Source of the DNA: Hyparrhenia diplandra
Taxonomy: Eukaryota; Streptophyta; Magnoliopsida; Poales; Poaceae
NCBI GenBank assembly: GCA_015847255.1
Contig: JADLZK010008794.1
Span: 124,001-188,000, forward strand
Direction of reading: 5' to 3'
DNA length: 64,000 bases
Below are positions 44,720-56,099 of the stretch, piece by piece; the first letter of the stretch is position 1; every line of letters starts with the position of its first letter. The translations under genes were made by a program, and so were the position numbers. Under the pieces are notes generated by a model. The model searched no databases. It was not told where the DNA came from and worked only from the letters and a program-made list of their open reading frames with translations.

Positions 44720-45660
44720 AAATCTATCACCCTACCAAAGTTCAATGGGAAGACAGACCCAGGTCGATTCATCATGAGTTTTGAAGCAGCAGTAGCCTCT
44801 GCCGGCGGAAATGACGCAGTCCTAGCAAAGTCATTTGCCATTGCTGCTGATGGAGATGCCCTCTCATGGTACTCGATGCTAAGACCAAGCTTAGTGTATT
44901 CCTAGCAAGATCTCTACAACAAGATCATGGCCAACTTCAAAGGGTTCTCAAGCGAGTCCCTAACATCCATGGATCTATTCCAGTGCAAGCAGCAGCAAGG
45001 CAAAACTCTAAGAAAACACTTCCAGAAGTTCGTAAAGCATAAAGCCAAGGCACCAAATGTCCCAGAAGATGTATCCATTGAAGCAATGATCAATGGTCTC
45101 TGAATCAGAGCCTTCGTAGGCCACCCGGCCAGAGAAAAGCCCATGACTCCTAAGAGGTTCTACAGTGAGTTTGAAAAGTATTACAGGTCTACTAATGACC
45201 TCCGCAAGATGCTGAAAGAGCAAGTGCAGTACAAACAAGCCTGGGGCAACAACAAGAATGCACAAAGGAACAATAGAAATTAGAATCAATAGTAGCGAGG
45301 GCCTGACCAACAAGTCTTCAACGTAGACCACCAAGGAGGCAACCAGCAAAAGCAACAGACACCGAAACTGATCAAAATGTAAGGCCCGTAGACCACCAAG
45401 GAGGCAACCAGCAAAAGCAACAGACACCGAAACTGATCAAAATGTAAGGCCCAAGGATAGCATGATAACAGAAGAAACAACCATGGTAAAAACTGGAACA
45501 AGAATCAAAATTAGTTGCAGCGATGGCAGTACTATTTCTTTTATGGAGAGAACAAAGGCCATGTCGCGAAGGACAACCTAGATGCTAAGGAAACCCAAGA
45601 GAGGATAAAAGGAAGAGGGAACATGCAACCTCTGCAGTAGCAATCGGCAAGAGAAGTAAA
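44720..45660 (+). pseudogene. gag: gag of element F
   Basis: LPKFNGKTDPGRFIMSFEAA, AIAADGDALSWYSMLRPSLV and VGHPAREKPMTPKRFYSEFE are typical of Tat Gag. Stops at 44906, 45101 and several TAGs near 45280-45300. A Gln/Asn-rich tail carries a 65-bp duplication. The knuckle (YGENKGHVAKDN near 45540-45580) has lost its cysteines. Confidence 0.8.
45323..45452. repeat. 65-bp tandem duplication in F gag
   Basis: Units 45323-45387 and 45388-45452 appear identical, beginning GTAGACCACCAAGGAGGCAA. The unit contains an in-frame TAA, so the duplication postdates loss of coding or contributed to it. Confidence 0.9.
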
Positions 45661-46620
45661 CCACGCCTTCGCCGCACCTTGTCAACAATAGCAATACTGC
45701 CCATTATATCCAAGCCTAAACCCATCCACCTTAGCAGCAGCATACTACCCCAACTTCCTACCTACATGCCAGCCAAGCACTCAGCAGCAAGGGTAACCAA
45801 GCAATCAGCATGCGGAGGCCAATCTTACTTATATTAACCCTAGGCCTCTGCACATCACATTCATTGAAACAAGCCAACCTGCACAAGTTCAAAATCGATA
45901 GCTTGAAGCATTACCACCACCTCCACTCCCAGCGCAAATGGCTACCCCCAAGAATGAACCCTACCCTAAAAACTAGCTAACCCTCACACACCCATACCAA
46001 CCATCGACATGATACTACCAATAGCTGGAGGCTCTTCACTAGAGTTCCAAACAAAGAAGCAGAAAAGGATCACTTCAGACTTGTCAACAACATAGCAATG
46101 CAAGGCCCAGTATGGTGCACAGACTGGTCGAAGACACCTTTGACCTTCTCTGAGCAAGATCTCTACCTAGAGATCTATCCACATGTAGATGCAATGGTAA
46201 TTAAGGCCAACATTGTTGCCAGATCAGCAGGATATTGGTTGACTTAGGGAGCTCAGCTGATATCCGTTTCATCAATGCTTTCAACTAGATGAAGCTGAGC
46301 AGGAATCTATTATAGCCTTCGAACTCCCCATTGGTTAGTTTTGGAGACAAGAAAATCGATGCCTTGGGAAAATTTATTTGCCAGTATCCTTCGGAGATTA
46401 GCAAAATGCAAGAACAAAATATGTGACCTTCGACGTTGTCGACCTCTACTACCCATACAACGTGATCTTTGGCAGAGGCTTTGCAAACAAGTTTAATCTA
46501 GCCATCCACACGGGCTACCTCTGTATGAAAATGCCAGCACTCCACGGTGTCATCACCATCCATGGAAGTCAAAAAGAGGCAAGGAACATAGAAAGAGCCA
46601 TCTACAAGTCCCAATGAAAT
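45661..46620 (+). pseudogene. Linker and protease of element F
   Basis: Pro/Gln-rich linker with many stops, then a retropepsin near 46220-46260 (LVDLGSSADIRFINAFN) and its distal half with NVIFGRGFANKFNLAIH at about 46455-46500, where LGR is the usual form. Multiple frames and stops. Confidence 0.7.
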
Positions 46621-47598
46621 TTGGTCAAAGCAGCCAAAAGCAACACACCAGAGCCTCTAGATATGCCTAAAGGAAGGATGGACCTCAAGGACCAAGAAGA
46701 AACAAAGTTAGTACCATTAGAAGGCGCAGTCCTAGATAGAAAGGTCATCATCGGGGGCAACCTCCTTGCCAAGGAAGAAGGAGAACTCATTGAGAACCTT
46801 GATAAAAATAAAGATGCCTTCACATGGTCAGCCTCTAACTTACAAGGAGTTAGCAGAGACATCATACAACACTCTCTGGACATCAATCCTAAAATGAAGC
46901 CAAAGAAGCAGAGGCCGAGGAAGATGTTAGAAGATAGAATCCTAGCAGCGAAGACTGAAGTGCAAAGATTGCTAGACGCAAATGTCATCCGAGAAGTTAG
47001 ATATTCAGAGTGGCTAGCAAACGTGGTGTTAGTACCGAAGAAGAATGGCAAGATGAGGATGTGTATAGATTTCACAAATCTAAACAAAGCCTGTAAGAAA
47101 GACCCATTCTCACTACCAAGGATTGATGCCTCCATTAACAAGGCCGCTGGCTGCAAGCGGTTCTCCTTGCTGGATTGTTTCTCAAGATATAACCAGATAT
47201 GGTTGAACAAAGAAGATGAAGAAACAACAAGCTTTACAACCCCCTTTGGAACATATTGTTACATCAGGATGCTCAAAGGACTAAAAAACATAGGCTCAAC
47301 CTTTGCTAGAATGACCAAAGCAGTCCTTGGACCGCAATTGCAGAAGAATATCATAGCTTATATTGATGACATTGTTGTAATGAGCAAGAATGAAGAAGAC
47401 CATATTACAGATCTCAAAGAGACCTTCGATAATCTTAGAGCAGTAGGGCTTAGGTTAAACCTAGAAAAATGTGTCTTCATCGTAAGTAGAGGAAAGATGC
47501 TCAAGTACATAATAGGACCCGAAGGCATAAGGGCAAATCCCGACAAGACAAAGGCCATAATTTTAATGGTAGAGCTGTCAACCAAAAAGAAGGTCTAG
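46621..47598 (+). pseudogene. pol: Reverse transcriptase of element F
   Basis: 325 open codons with the full RT order: NVIREVRYSEWLANVVLVPK (residues about 121-140), MRMCIDFTNLNKACKKDPF (146-163), LDCFSRYNQI (184-193, where the usual Gly is Arg), TTPFGTYCYIRMLKGLKN, YIDDIVVMS (247-255, both catalytic Asp kept), GLRLNLEKCVF. The open frame begins without an ATG because upstream stops cut it off. It is the longest uninterrupted pol segment in the window, but it ends at a TAG where the connection to RNase H begins. Confidence 0.9.
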
Positions 47599-48195
47599 AA
47601 GCTCATAGGAAGGATAGCTTCCCTAAACAGATTCATCTCAAGCTTAGCAGAGCGTAGTCTGCCATTCTTTAAGGCACTAAGGAGCACAAAAAATTTAGAA
47701 TGGGGACCGAAGCAATTGAAGGCTTTCCAGCAACTCAAAAGCTACCTGGCTAGCGATCTTATAGTTACAGTGCCAAATCCAGAAGCCCCCTGCTCTTATA
47801 TGTGGCAGCCTTCGACCACATGGTTAGCAAAGTTCTAGTCCAAGACAAGCAAGCCGACTCAAAGGATATTCAGCAGCCTGTCTATTACATCTCAGAAGCA
47901 TTGTTTGGAGCAAAGCTGAACTATTTATAAATTGAAAAAATAGCCTATGCCATCCTGATATCATCAAGAAAGCTAAAGCACTACTTTCAAGCTTAGGAGA
48001 TCATAGTGCCTTCGGCTCAACCATTGGGTGATGTATTTAGTAACAAAGATGCCTTAGGAAGGATTGGCAAGTGGGCAATAGAGTTATCTCAATTCAGCAT
48101 AAACTATGTTCCAAGAATAGCAATAAAGTCTCAAGCATTAGCGGACTTCATGGCAGATTGGACAACATCATCGCAACCAAATCCACGACCACCAG
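47599..48195 (+). pseudogene. pol: RT connection and RNase H of element F
   Basis: KLIGRIASLNRFISSLAERS, then EALFGAKLNYL with stops, then SRKLKHYFQA, QPLGDVFSNKDALGRIGKWA and ELSQFSINYVPRIAIKSQAL, ADFMADWTTSSQPNPRPP. The same block occurs on the minus strand in element I (63854-63543). The G LTR breaks it at 48195/48196; the second RNase H and integrase of F are not seen elsewhere in the window. Confidence 0.85.
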
Positions 48196-48231
48196 TGTTG
48201 ACGGTTCGTATGTGTGTTTAGGAAAGAGGGA

Positions 48232-48249
48232 TTCTACAAGCGCACAGAA
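48232..48249 (-). other. U5 hairpin (G LTR)
   Basis: Minus strand TTCTGTGCGCTTGTAGAA: stem TTCTG/TAGAA (one G-T pair), same loop TGCGCTTG as the B and C copies but different arm bases. Confidence 0.65.
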
Positions 48250-49164
48250 CTGTCATGTAGCACTTCGCCTGGTGAGAACCAGGTGTCGAATTTATTTTAT
48301 CCCCAAGGAAGGTGGGTAGGTGGGTCTTTGGGAGAACATGAATGGGTCACCTTTATGGTAGATAGCTTTAGCTTAGATGATGGATAGATGGAGGGGGCAG
48401 AAGGGTAAAGGAGAGGAGATTGATCACTAAGCACAGCAGAAGCTAGAAGCATAGAGTAGCTCTAGAGGATGAGACGAGTGTAATCTTGGTGACAAATATA
48501 ACTAAGGGAGATATTAATCTTATCTAGAAAAAGGGGCGTATGTGCTCCAGATCTAACCAGACACAGTGCACAACGAGCCCGAAGATTTAATAACTAAACC
48601 CAACGTGGTGGACTATAGAGGATGTTAGGGCTATCACCACCTAATAACTACCACAAACAATCCAGAGGTCTAGCCGTATCTATAGGTAAGATATAGCCTA
48701 AGCATCATGCTTAATCTATAAACTTACTGTCTCTACTTGAGCTCAAAGAAGAGACACCCTAACCAGATGGCAGAGCAGTTACTAGATATGAACAAACTAA
48801 CCCTAAGATAACTAAGGAACCTATGCCAAAGAACAAGCACCTAAGCTCATTAATGATGAACAAGAGTAAGAATAGGACCTGAACTTAAAGGCAGAAAGTA
48901 ATACTTAAGTAAAGTACTAGAAGGAAAGTACTATATTAAGTAAATACTGAAGAATTACAAAGGAGCTATACCAGACTCAAAGACTCCTAAAGACTCTTCC
49001 AGACTCTAAGGCGTGGCTCCGCTCGACTCCTCTCTTCCACTAGCTAGCTAATACTTCTAACATATGTACTGCTTGAAGAGCTAAGCCAAGCTAGAGAGCT
49101 TGGAGAGCTCTGAGCTATGGAAGTGATGCTTCTATTGTTGTTCTCTTCCATGGGCTGGAGACAC

Positions 49165-49173
49165 CTTTTTATA
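49165..49173 (-). promoter_or_regulatory. TATA box of the G LTR
   Basis: Minus strand TATAAAAAG; the H LTR has the same word at 57249-57257. Confidence 0.6.
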
Positions 49174-49739
49174 GCACCAGGAGCATAGAGGGGTATTTGT
49201 AGGCAGTGGAGAAGGTCGGTGGCGGTCGACGTATCAGGGGCGTTGACTGACCGTCACCTTGTACCGCCTCTCCATCCAATGCACCAGGATGCTCCTCCAA
49301 GGTGGTTCCATGGTCGGTTGTGGCAGCTAAGTTGGTTTGGAGGTCTGTTGGAGGCCTCCAAGTGAATGACAGTGGACCCATGGATCCTGGGTGCGTCAAC
49401 CTCCTCCATTGAATCAATTCGACCCTAGAGGATGGTGGAGATGCTCCCTGGAGATGTTCCCATGGATCACTGACATGGCAGGGGGCCAGGTGGGGTCGGG
49501 CGATGCCTAGGTGGTGTCGGCCGCCGTGGACTGTGGGCCCACCAGTGCCCTGCCACGTCCACTTGCCTCCTTTGCCTCTTATTTGACCATTTTTGGTATC
49601 TTTCCTGCATACAAATAATTTCTCCAAGTACAAGTGGAACTAGGTGAGTTCTAAACATAAAATATACCCTTTCATGTTGATTTACCTTGACTTTGGGTGG
49701 AATGATAATGGTCAAATGAGGTGTTAGTGACCATCAACA

Positions 49740-49762
49740 AGCTCCCCAAGCTACCCCTTTCC
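49740..49762 (-). other. Polypurine tract of element G
   Basis: Minus strand AAAGGGGTAGCTTGGGGAGC, directly before the LTR. Confidence 0.75.
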
Positions 49763-50383
49763 TCATCCCGAGCAAAGATGTGGTTTTAGCATGGTAGAAA
49801 GTTGGATCAGGAGTTGCTTCAATGTGACGTCCTGCAAAAACTCAGACACAAACCAATACTAGCTCTTGAGTTGAGCAGGTTAGAGTTAGAAATTCACCCT
49901 CAGTCTTAACCATATGAGGCTTATAGCTTTCACCTTGTAATATGCAAAAGTAAGATAGTGCAGTAGGTAGAAACTTTGTACCTTGCTTTGGTAAAGCCAA
50001 GACTCTTTCTAGAGGTTTTCAAGATTTTTGAAGAAAACTTGCCTAAATTCCTCAAATGGCACACTCAATCGCTCAATGGTGTTTGAGAAACCTCACCAAG
50101 ATCATAGCCTTTTATTCCTATGCTAAAGCTTATGTGGAGCTCATAGGTGGGAAAATAAGCAAACTTGAATTGAATATATTGCTAAGTCAAACACTTGTAT
50201 CACAAGGAGCAACAAGTCATACAAAATGATCAAGATGTGCAAGTGTAAATATTTGGTGAAACTCCTTGTGACATTTCCATCTCTCACTTCTTTTTGGAGA
50301 GAGCATGGTTACTAGAACTTTTCTCTCTTTTTTCACTTAGGGTGGGAATCGGAGTACCCATATTGTTTTCCCTCTCTCACATA

Positions 50384-50397
50384 AGAGCACTTGCTCT
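50384..50397 (-). other. 3' UTR hairpin II, element G
   Basis: AGAGCACTTGCTCT: stem AGAGC/GCTCT, loop ACTT. It keeps the loop of the H copy (GGACACTTGTCC) with different stem bases. Confidence 0.5.
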
Positions 50398-50509
50398 TTT
50401 TTGGTGGCTCATGCTCCTCTCTTCATAGAAGACTGCATAGAGAGGATATAAATTGGTATATGTCTCAGAAATTATGGAGTAGGGGTGCATGAATATTTGT
50501 TGGTTGCAT

Positions 50510-50577
50510 ACTTCCAGTGTAGAAGTTGCAAAAGGGTGCAGAAATATATGGTGGTTGCATACTTCCAGTGTGGGAGT
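50510..50577 (-). other. 3' UTR hairpin I, tandem pair in element G
   Basis: ACTTCCAGTGTAGAAGT (50510-50526) and ACTTCCAGTGTGGGAGT (50561-50577): arms ACTTC/GAAGT and ACTTC/GGAGT (G-T pair), loop CAGTGTR. Confidence 0.6.
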
Positions 50578-51290
50578 AGCAAGGGGTGCAGTGTATGTGA
50601 TCTTAATGAAAAAGCATGAGAAGTTTTTCTACTCAGATCAACAAGGTCTAACAAAGCACAAAACAAACAAGCAGCTCTTTGTGGGGCTTTTCCTATCTAG
50701 GGAACATGTATACGGCTTGTGGTAGGAATTTAACACCATTGAGGAATTTCTAGCAAGAGTTTTTGGATTTTGCAAACAAAGACTCTAGATTTGTCTCAAC
50801 TATTCCTCAGACAAGTTTAAGGTTTACTCTATTCTCTACCACATCTCATCTTACAAGAGCACAAACTTGGTTATAGCATGTGCAACCCACAACAGCATTT
50901 GACTTAAGATGAACTCTAGTTTCACTTGCTCAAAACTTAAGTAGTAAAGGGTTGTATAACAAGCTTTTGCAAAGTATCACAGAGCAACTTTTTATCATTT
51001 CCAACATGACTTTTAAGGTGTCAACTTTAAGAAAGGTATTTAAGACAAGATTAATGTCATCTCTTTTCACATCAGGTTTGGCATGCAAAGATTATTACAC
51101 ATGGTAGCTAGCATTGCAAACTTTGTCTACGCAGCATGATGTTTGTTTCTGTTAGTATTATTCATCTATTGTCTATTGTTATTATGATCATTTTCTTTCT
51201 CTTTATTTTATTATTATTTATTTTTTCAATGCAAAGATAGACAAGAACTGATGAAAATAGAAGAGAGTGATGGGGTAAAGTCGTACCTTA

Positions 51291-51312
51291 GCAGGGGAGG
51301 CACTCCCCAAGC
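51291..51312 (-). other. G/C hairpin (III), element G
   Basis: Minus strand AGCTTGGGGAGTGCCTCCCC: stem GGGGAG/CTCCCC, loop TGC. It marks where the coding region would have ended. Confidence 0.65.
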
Positions 51313-51483
51313 TTGCCTTTTCCATGGAGTAGGGAAACTTCTTGTGGAACGAGTCTCCTTTGATTCTTTATTTATTTATAACTAATATGCATGACTACTA
51401 ACTTAACAAATGAAAGACTAATTGATGTTTTTATTTTGTTTTTGTTTTTTATATTTGAAATAAACTTCTTCTAAATGCATAGT
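51313..51483. other. Last stretch of element G before J
   Basis: AT-rich; would be the 3' end of the G coding region, but no ORF1 or gag-pro homology can be read. Confidence 0.4.
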
Positions 51484-53000
51484 GTAACACCCCTGGTGTT
51501 TGGCTCATCTTTGCATTTCCTTATCTCAAGCATAAGCATTATCAAGTCATCGTTTGTGCATATTGCATTGGATCATTCATGCTTTGCTTACATTAAATTA
51601 CTATATGTTTGTCATGTGAACCATGTTCGATTTGTGTTTCTTGAACTTGGATGCTTACTTGAGTGCTTAGTATTGTTTAGCAATAATTTGGAATCCTTGT
51701 CATGGATACACATTGCCATATTCATGCTTGTATGTTTGGTTTGGTCATGGTTGACATAGGGATCAATTTTGGAAAACCGTTTCAAACATGCCTTTAAAAT
51801 TGTTTGTATGGCTGTGCACCCTGAAACACTTTGGTCAATAATTTAATAAGGAACAAAAGATATTTAGCAACCTTGTCATGGAAATGTCCCCATCATGCTC
51901 AAAAGTATCCCTTTTTGCCAAAACATGGTTGTTGTCCTGCTGAAACTGAATTTTTAGCTTAGTCTGAATTTTGTTGCAATGTGCCTATGTTCAGGGCTCT
52001 GTAGTTTCAAATATAAGCTGAACTAGCCCAAGCTCTAATTTACAAAAGTGTTGTCCTCATATAGGTATACAATCTTGTCAATTACACCTAAGTCTAGTTC
52101 TGCTTAGTTTGGGAGATACAGAGTGCTAAATTATGAGGTTCAGGCTGTGCAAAATTTGAATTTTTGCCCAAGTAAAAAATGCTTGTTTTAATGTTTATTT
52201 TTGTAACTCTAAAACAAAGCTGATCTAGGTAAAAAGTGTTATATATGGAATCTTCAAAATTTCATAAGAAACATTTCTCTTTTAACAACCTTGACCTGAA
52301 TCCTCATAGTTTTTGAAATATAAATGAAAACAGTTTGGCTTTTATTTAATTCTTTTTGAATGAATTTTGACTTTAAATCTATAATTCAAAATCTAGGCCG
52401 AATTAGCCAAAAAGTGATATATATCAAATGTTCATAATTTTACGCTGACAATTTGGTCTTTAATCATCTTTGGCTAATCGTGCACGGTTTTTGAGTTATA
52501 AAATAGAAACAGAATATACTTTTTATTGCAAAAATAGAAAAGAAGAGGGGGAACCAGAATGGGCTGGCCCGCTTGGCCCGTGCTCGCCCACACCAGCGCC
52601 CTGTCGGCGCCACCGCGGCCGACAGGCCCCGTGGCCAAACGCCGGCTTACGGGAGCCGAGCGCGTCGGCGTGTGGGGAGCCAAGTGTCCGCGTGCATGCT
52701 CTTCAAGGCGCCGCGCTCGCCACCTAGCCGTCGCTCGCTCGCCCCATTCGCTCCTGCCTCACCCCACGCCGCGAGCCGCAAGCAGAGCAGCCGCCCCACC
52801 GCCAATGCTGCCGCCACTCGACGTTGCTGCTGCCAGTCCATCTCGCTGCCAATCTGCCAGCCTCGCCCCTCTCTTTCCCTTCCATGAGCCTCGTCACCGA
52901 CCGCCCGCGCATCGGGAACACCGACGTGTCCTCGCCGCCGCTCGACGCTGCCGAACCGCCGTCGTCCCGATGGCCGGCCGCGCCTCAACTTCTGCGCCCA
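51484..53000 (+). repeat. Element J: Tekay/Del-like LTR fragment
   Basis: Starts TGTAACACCCCTGGTGTTTG, the usual opening of Tekay/RIRE3-type LTRs. A long AT-rich part (51490-52540) with paragraphs of TTTTGAATTTT type is followed by a very GC-rich part (52556-53000). No PBS or internal region follows. The right border with element I is diffuse, somewhere between 52990 and 53100. Confidence 0.5.
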
Positions 53001-53105
53001 CCTGAGTCATGCCGATGTGTCCGCAGGGGTGCTAGGGAGGCCGTTCGAGCCGCAGCTCTGGTCAGGATCCTCGCCGTCGGCGAGTTCGCCGGCAAGCCGC
53101 CGCCG

Positions 53106-54840
53106 ATGGCTGCGGAGGTTTTGAACTCCTTGAGGGCTGAACTGGTCAAGGGTCCTCCTTCATCTATAGGTTTGTTGAGCCTCCGGTTCTTTCCTTTGTT
53201 CCTCTTTTGGAATTTCTTTTATTTGATTCTTTGTACTGTTATGCAGGCCCCTCGAGACTAGTTGAGGAGGGATTGGGGAATGTCTCGAAATCTCCGTGCT
53301 TCAAGGAGGCGGCTGCCCGAGTGTTGCAATACATGGACTTAGGTGATTTCTATTTGCCTCTTGGCCCTGTTAATATTTTGTTTATGTTGGCGGAGCTTTC
53401 CTTGCTTAACGTTTGGGGTTTTGGTGTTTTATAGGTGGTGACGCTTACACGGCTCTGGATCGCGCATACGACCAGACCGTGCTCGCTTCTTTTGCTGTCG
53501 AGATGCTCCGCACTCGCATGTACTGGGAGCTTCATGATCGTGACACCTTTTTCAACAAGCTTATTGATCAGTTTGAGAAAGAGGAGGCTGAGAAGTTAAA
53601 GTTAGCGAAGCTTTTGGAGGAGGAGCGTGAGTGTCATGGCAAGGAAATTGAGGATGCTAAGGAGGCAGAAACGCTCTTAATTTCGAAGGCGAATAAGGCT
53701 GTCTCCGATCTGGAAAAAATGCAGGCGAAGCTTAAGGAGACCAAGACGAATCTTAACTCTTCTCGCATCCAGCTTGATTCCAAGACCAAGCGGCTGCAGG
53801 ACATTCAGCTGGCCATGACCTCCGCCGCCGAAGCCTATGGTCAGGCCATCATTTCGTGAGGCGCTACGATGACATCCTTTCCGATGGATGCTCTACCGTG
53901 AAAATTTTGGACTGGATGTTAGCTAACTTTGCGAAGCTTCCCAACATTTTGAAGGGTGTCTCCGACTTTAGAGACCGTACTACCGTTACTAACGTTGCGC
54001 GGATCTTGAGGGCCGAAGGCTGCGATCACATTGAAAGTGTGAGAGTTCGGGAGACTCATCAGCCTTCGACCCTTGCGTAGATGTCGAAGAACATTGGTCG
54101 GTTTGTCGCTAGTTTCCTCAAGACCTTTGGGCGTAGCATGGCCGTGCCGAGGCCGTGGACTTGGCGAGGGCTCAGCTCCAGGTTTATGATCGTCCCCCTC
54201 TTTTTTTATGTGTTGTCTGGAATCTTGTATTAGCTTTCTTCCTTATGGGCATTTTTTTCCTTGTTTGCAGGCCTCCAAGACAAAAGATTCGGATCCAACT
54301 AAGGTTGGCAATGGGACCTCCACTGGAGCAGTTGATTTGGAGAATCCCACGACGGAGCTTCCTCAAGCACAGACACACACGAAGGATGTTGTTCCTGATG
54401 CTGGTGCTGCCCAGTCTTCACACCCAAGTGCAACACAAGAGGAAACTGCCCCGCAGGCTTCACGGAGGTCGAATGAGGAGGAGGGAAATCTTGAGGCTCC
54501 ATGTGGTGGCCGAGCTTTGGCGGAGGAAGAGGTTTAGCTTCTGTTAGGCTTTGGCCGCGCCTTTGTAAGGTTAACTATGTGATGACTTAATTTCTAATGT
54601 GTTTGTAAATATAAATCATTCCCTGCGTAGGTCTCCGGGAGTGAGCCAGCGCAGGACATTTTGCCTCTGTGCTTTTACCGCGATGGTGTGTTCGTTGACG
54701 GAGATTACTAGAGCTTCTGGCGGGACACATTCGAGAACCCTAGAGTGGACGACATGTATGACGACATCTTGGCTGATTTAGGAGACGAGCGGATGGCCTT
54801 TACCCACTCAGTAGCGTGGAAGGGACCTCCGCCATTTTAG
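53106..54840 (+). pseudogene. Spliced antisense gene of element I (coiled coil)
   Basis: Exons by GT...AG borders: 53106-53169 (MAAEVLNSLRAELVKGPPSS), 53247-53342, 53435 to about 54181, 54271 to about 54532, 54631-54840. Introns of 77 and 92 bp join in phase. The central exon is a coiled coil (EKEEAEKLKLAKLLEEEREC, DLEKMQAKLKETKTNLNSSR), followed after a frameshift near 53850 by DGCSTVKILDWMLANFAKLP. A TAG at 54078-54080 and another near 54707 interrupt it. Acidic C-terminus (DDMYDDILADLGDER), stop at 54838-54840. It lies opposite the pol of element I (61891-64000). An N-terminal mobile or Transposase_28 domain is missing, probably replaced by J. Confidence 0.7.
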
Positions 54841-56099
54841 TTTGTTTAAGTTCCAAGCCTATGTATTTTGCAGGCTTGGTTTTTGTAAACCGTGATGAGT
54901 AGAGGAGGTTGTATATGGATACTGAATTGTTTTTCTTGAATAAGAAGAGTTTTGATACAACAGTTTTTGTTATGATAATTCCTTTGACGCCTGTTGGAAA
55001 GGTGCTGCAGGTCATTCTTTGATGTCTGAAACTTCCCTTAACTGTTTTCTGGCTTAGTTTGCGGTTATCTCCGCTCTCTTCTTCGTTCCCTCTACTATGG
55101 CAGGGGGAAACCTCCGCTTCCTCTGCTTGTGGTGCGCGTGTTTCCGGAGTGAACTTGGGTTACTCGGCTTGAGGTTGGCGGAGGTTTATTGCGACTTTGA
55201 CTTTTTTCGCCCTGAAGTGCGCGGGTCTCTGGCGTGGATCTTGCACGTGGATGCCTCATTGCTTTGTTCAGTTTTGGGGGGGATGTTACGAATCTTTACA
55301 CGATCTCCCCCCTCAACATTTCTAGGTGCTTTTGATCTTACGAAGCTTTACGCAATCTCTTGGCTTTCTGGTTTGATTTGACGGAGGTTCACGTCCATCG
55401 CCATGGTGGCTTTGGCTATTGAAGTTAACTACCCGAAGAAGGTTTTCGTGACTGGGCTGGGGGGTGGTCTCGGCTTTGGTTTTATAGTGCCCTAGGGGCT
55501 CGGCGCATTTAGTAATTTTGTCTAATGTTAGGTTTGGTAGGTGGGTTTTGGTAGTATAAAAGTGGTCCAATTCCCCTACTCTTTATCTAGCACTATGTCT
55601 AGGTTTAGCGATGGTACTCTGCTTAGCTTGCGGTTGTGCTTCTTAGATGAAATCGCGTAAGGACTCGTAATGTGACTTGTGCACTAAGTCCTGGGCCGTG
55701 CTTATTACTATGCTTTTGGCCTACGCTTGTAGTTCTCGTGTGTTGCAATTCGAGGGGGCGGTCTGGTGGGACTAAAAGCAGCAATCGAGCTATTAACTCT
55801 TGGTCGTGTGCCTAGCTGCCCGATTGGTTAGTTTGCTTGTTCTAGGCCTCCGTTCGAGTTGTGCTAAGGCACCGCCCCCGCCGCTTTGTTGCAACAAGCA
55901 CATCTCGAGCTTTGTCATGGCATGACTTGTGGAGGTTTTTCTGCGATGGAATTTCACATAACAAGTTGAAGGTCCTGCCAGATAAGGCAATGGAGGAGGT
56001 GCACAAGATGATGATTGCACGGAGTGAAGCTATTGCCTAGGATCCATGCGGAGGTTTCACGCTTTCTTCGATTGTTGTTCCACCAACGGTGTATACCTT
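54841..56099. other. Non-coding part of element I, left of H
   Basis: Downstream of the antisense gene. Repeated GGCGGAGG/CGGAGGTT words (55080-55200, 55380, 56050) also occur right of H (61436, 61620), which supports one element spanning H. No convincing ORF. Confidence 0.55.

Larger units (their letters stand above)
44720..48195 (+). mobile_element. Element F: decayed Tat-like gag-pro-RT-RNase H
   Basis: The left side is cut by the E LTR and the right side by the G LTR, which enters the RNase H-linker region. No LTR of F itself is present. Many in-frame stops, mostly TAG at codons expected to be CAG or TGG, mark it as old. Confidence 0.85.
48196..49739 (-). repeat. 3' LTR of element G
   Basis: 1,544 bp. 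Minus strand TGTTGATGGTCACTAACACC ... CGTCAACA. Minus-strand TATA TATAAAAAG at 49165-49173. It shares the U5 block GTGCTACA...GTGCGCTTG with B and C but little else, so it is a separate subfamily. Polypurine tract immediately follows (49740-49762). Confidence 0.85.
49763..51290 (-). other. 3' UTR of element G
   Basis: Non-coding; collinear with the H and B 3' UTRs. Hairpin II (AGAGCACTTGCTCT) at 50384-50397; hairpin I twice, at 50510-50526 and 50561-50577, within a 51-bp tandem unit (50482-50585). Many T-runs. Confidence 0.65.
48196..51483 (-). mobile_element. Element G: Athila-like LTR plus 3' UTR, truncated
   Basis: Begins with an LTR in F (preceding bases ACCAG are the candidate duplication) and continues with the family 3' UTR up to the G/C hairpin. 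It is then cut at 51484 by the J LTR. The second LTR and coding region are not in the window. Confidence 0.8.

Noticed and set aside
44908..45501. Minus-strand Leu/Cys-rich ORFs opposite F gag
   Set aside because: Antisense shadows of the Gln-rich gag tail and its 65-bp duplication.
51475..51759. 94-residue hydrophobic ORF at the J LTR start
   Set aside because: Lies in LTR U3 sequence, overlaps the LTR boundary and has no recognisable homology.
55097..55381. 94-residue ORF in the non-coding part of element I
   Set aside because: No similarity to known element proteins, no splice context, and the region is repeat-rich.
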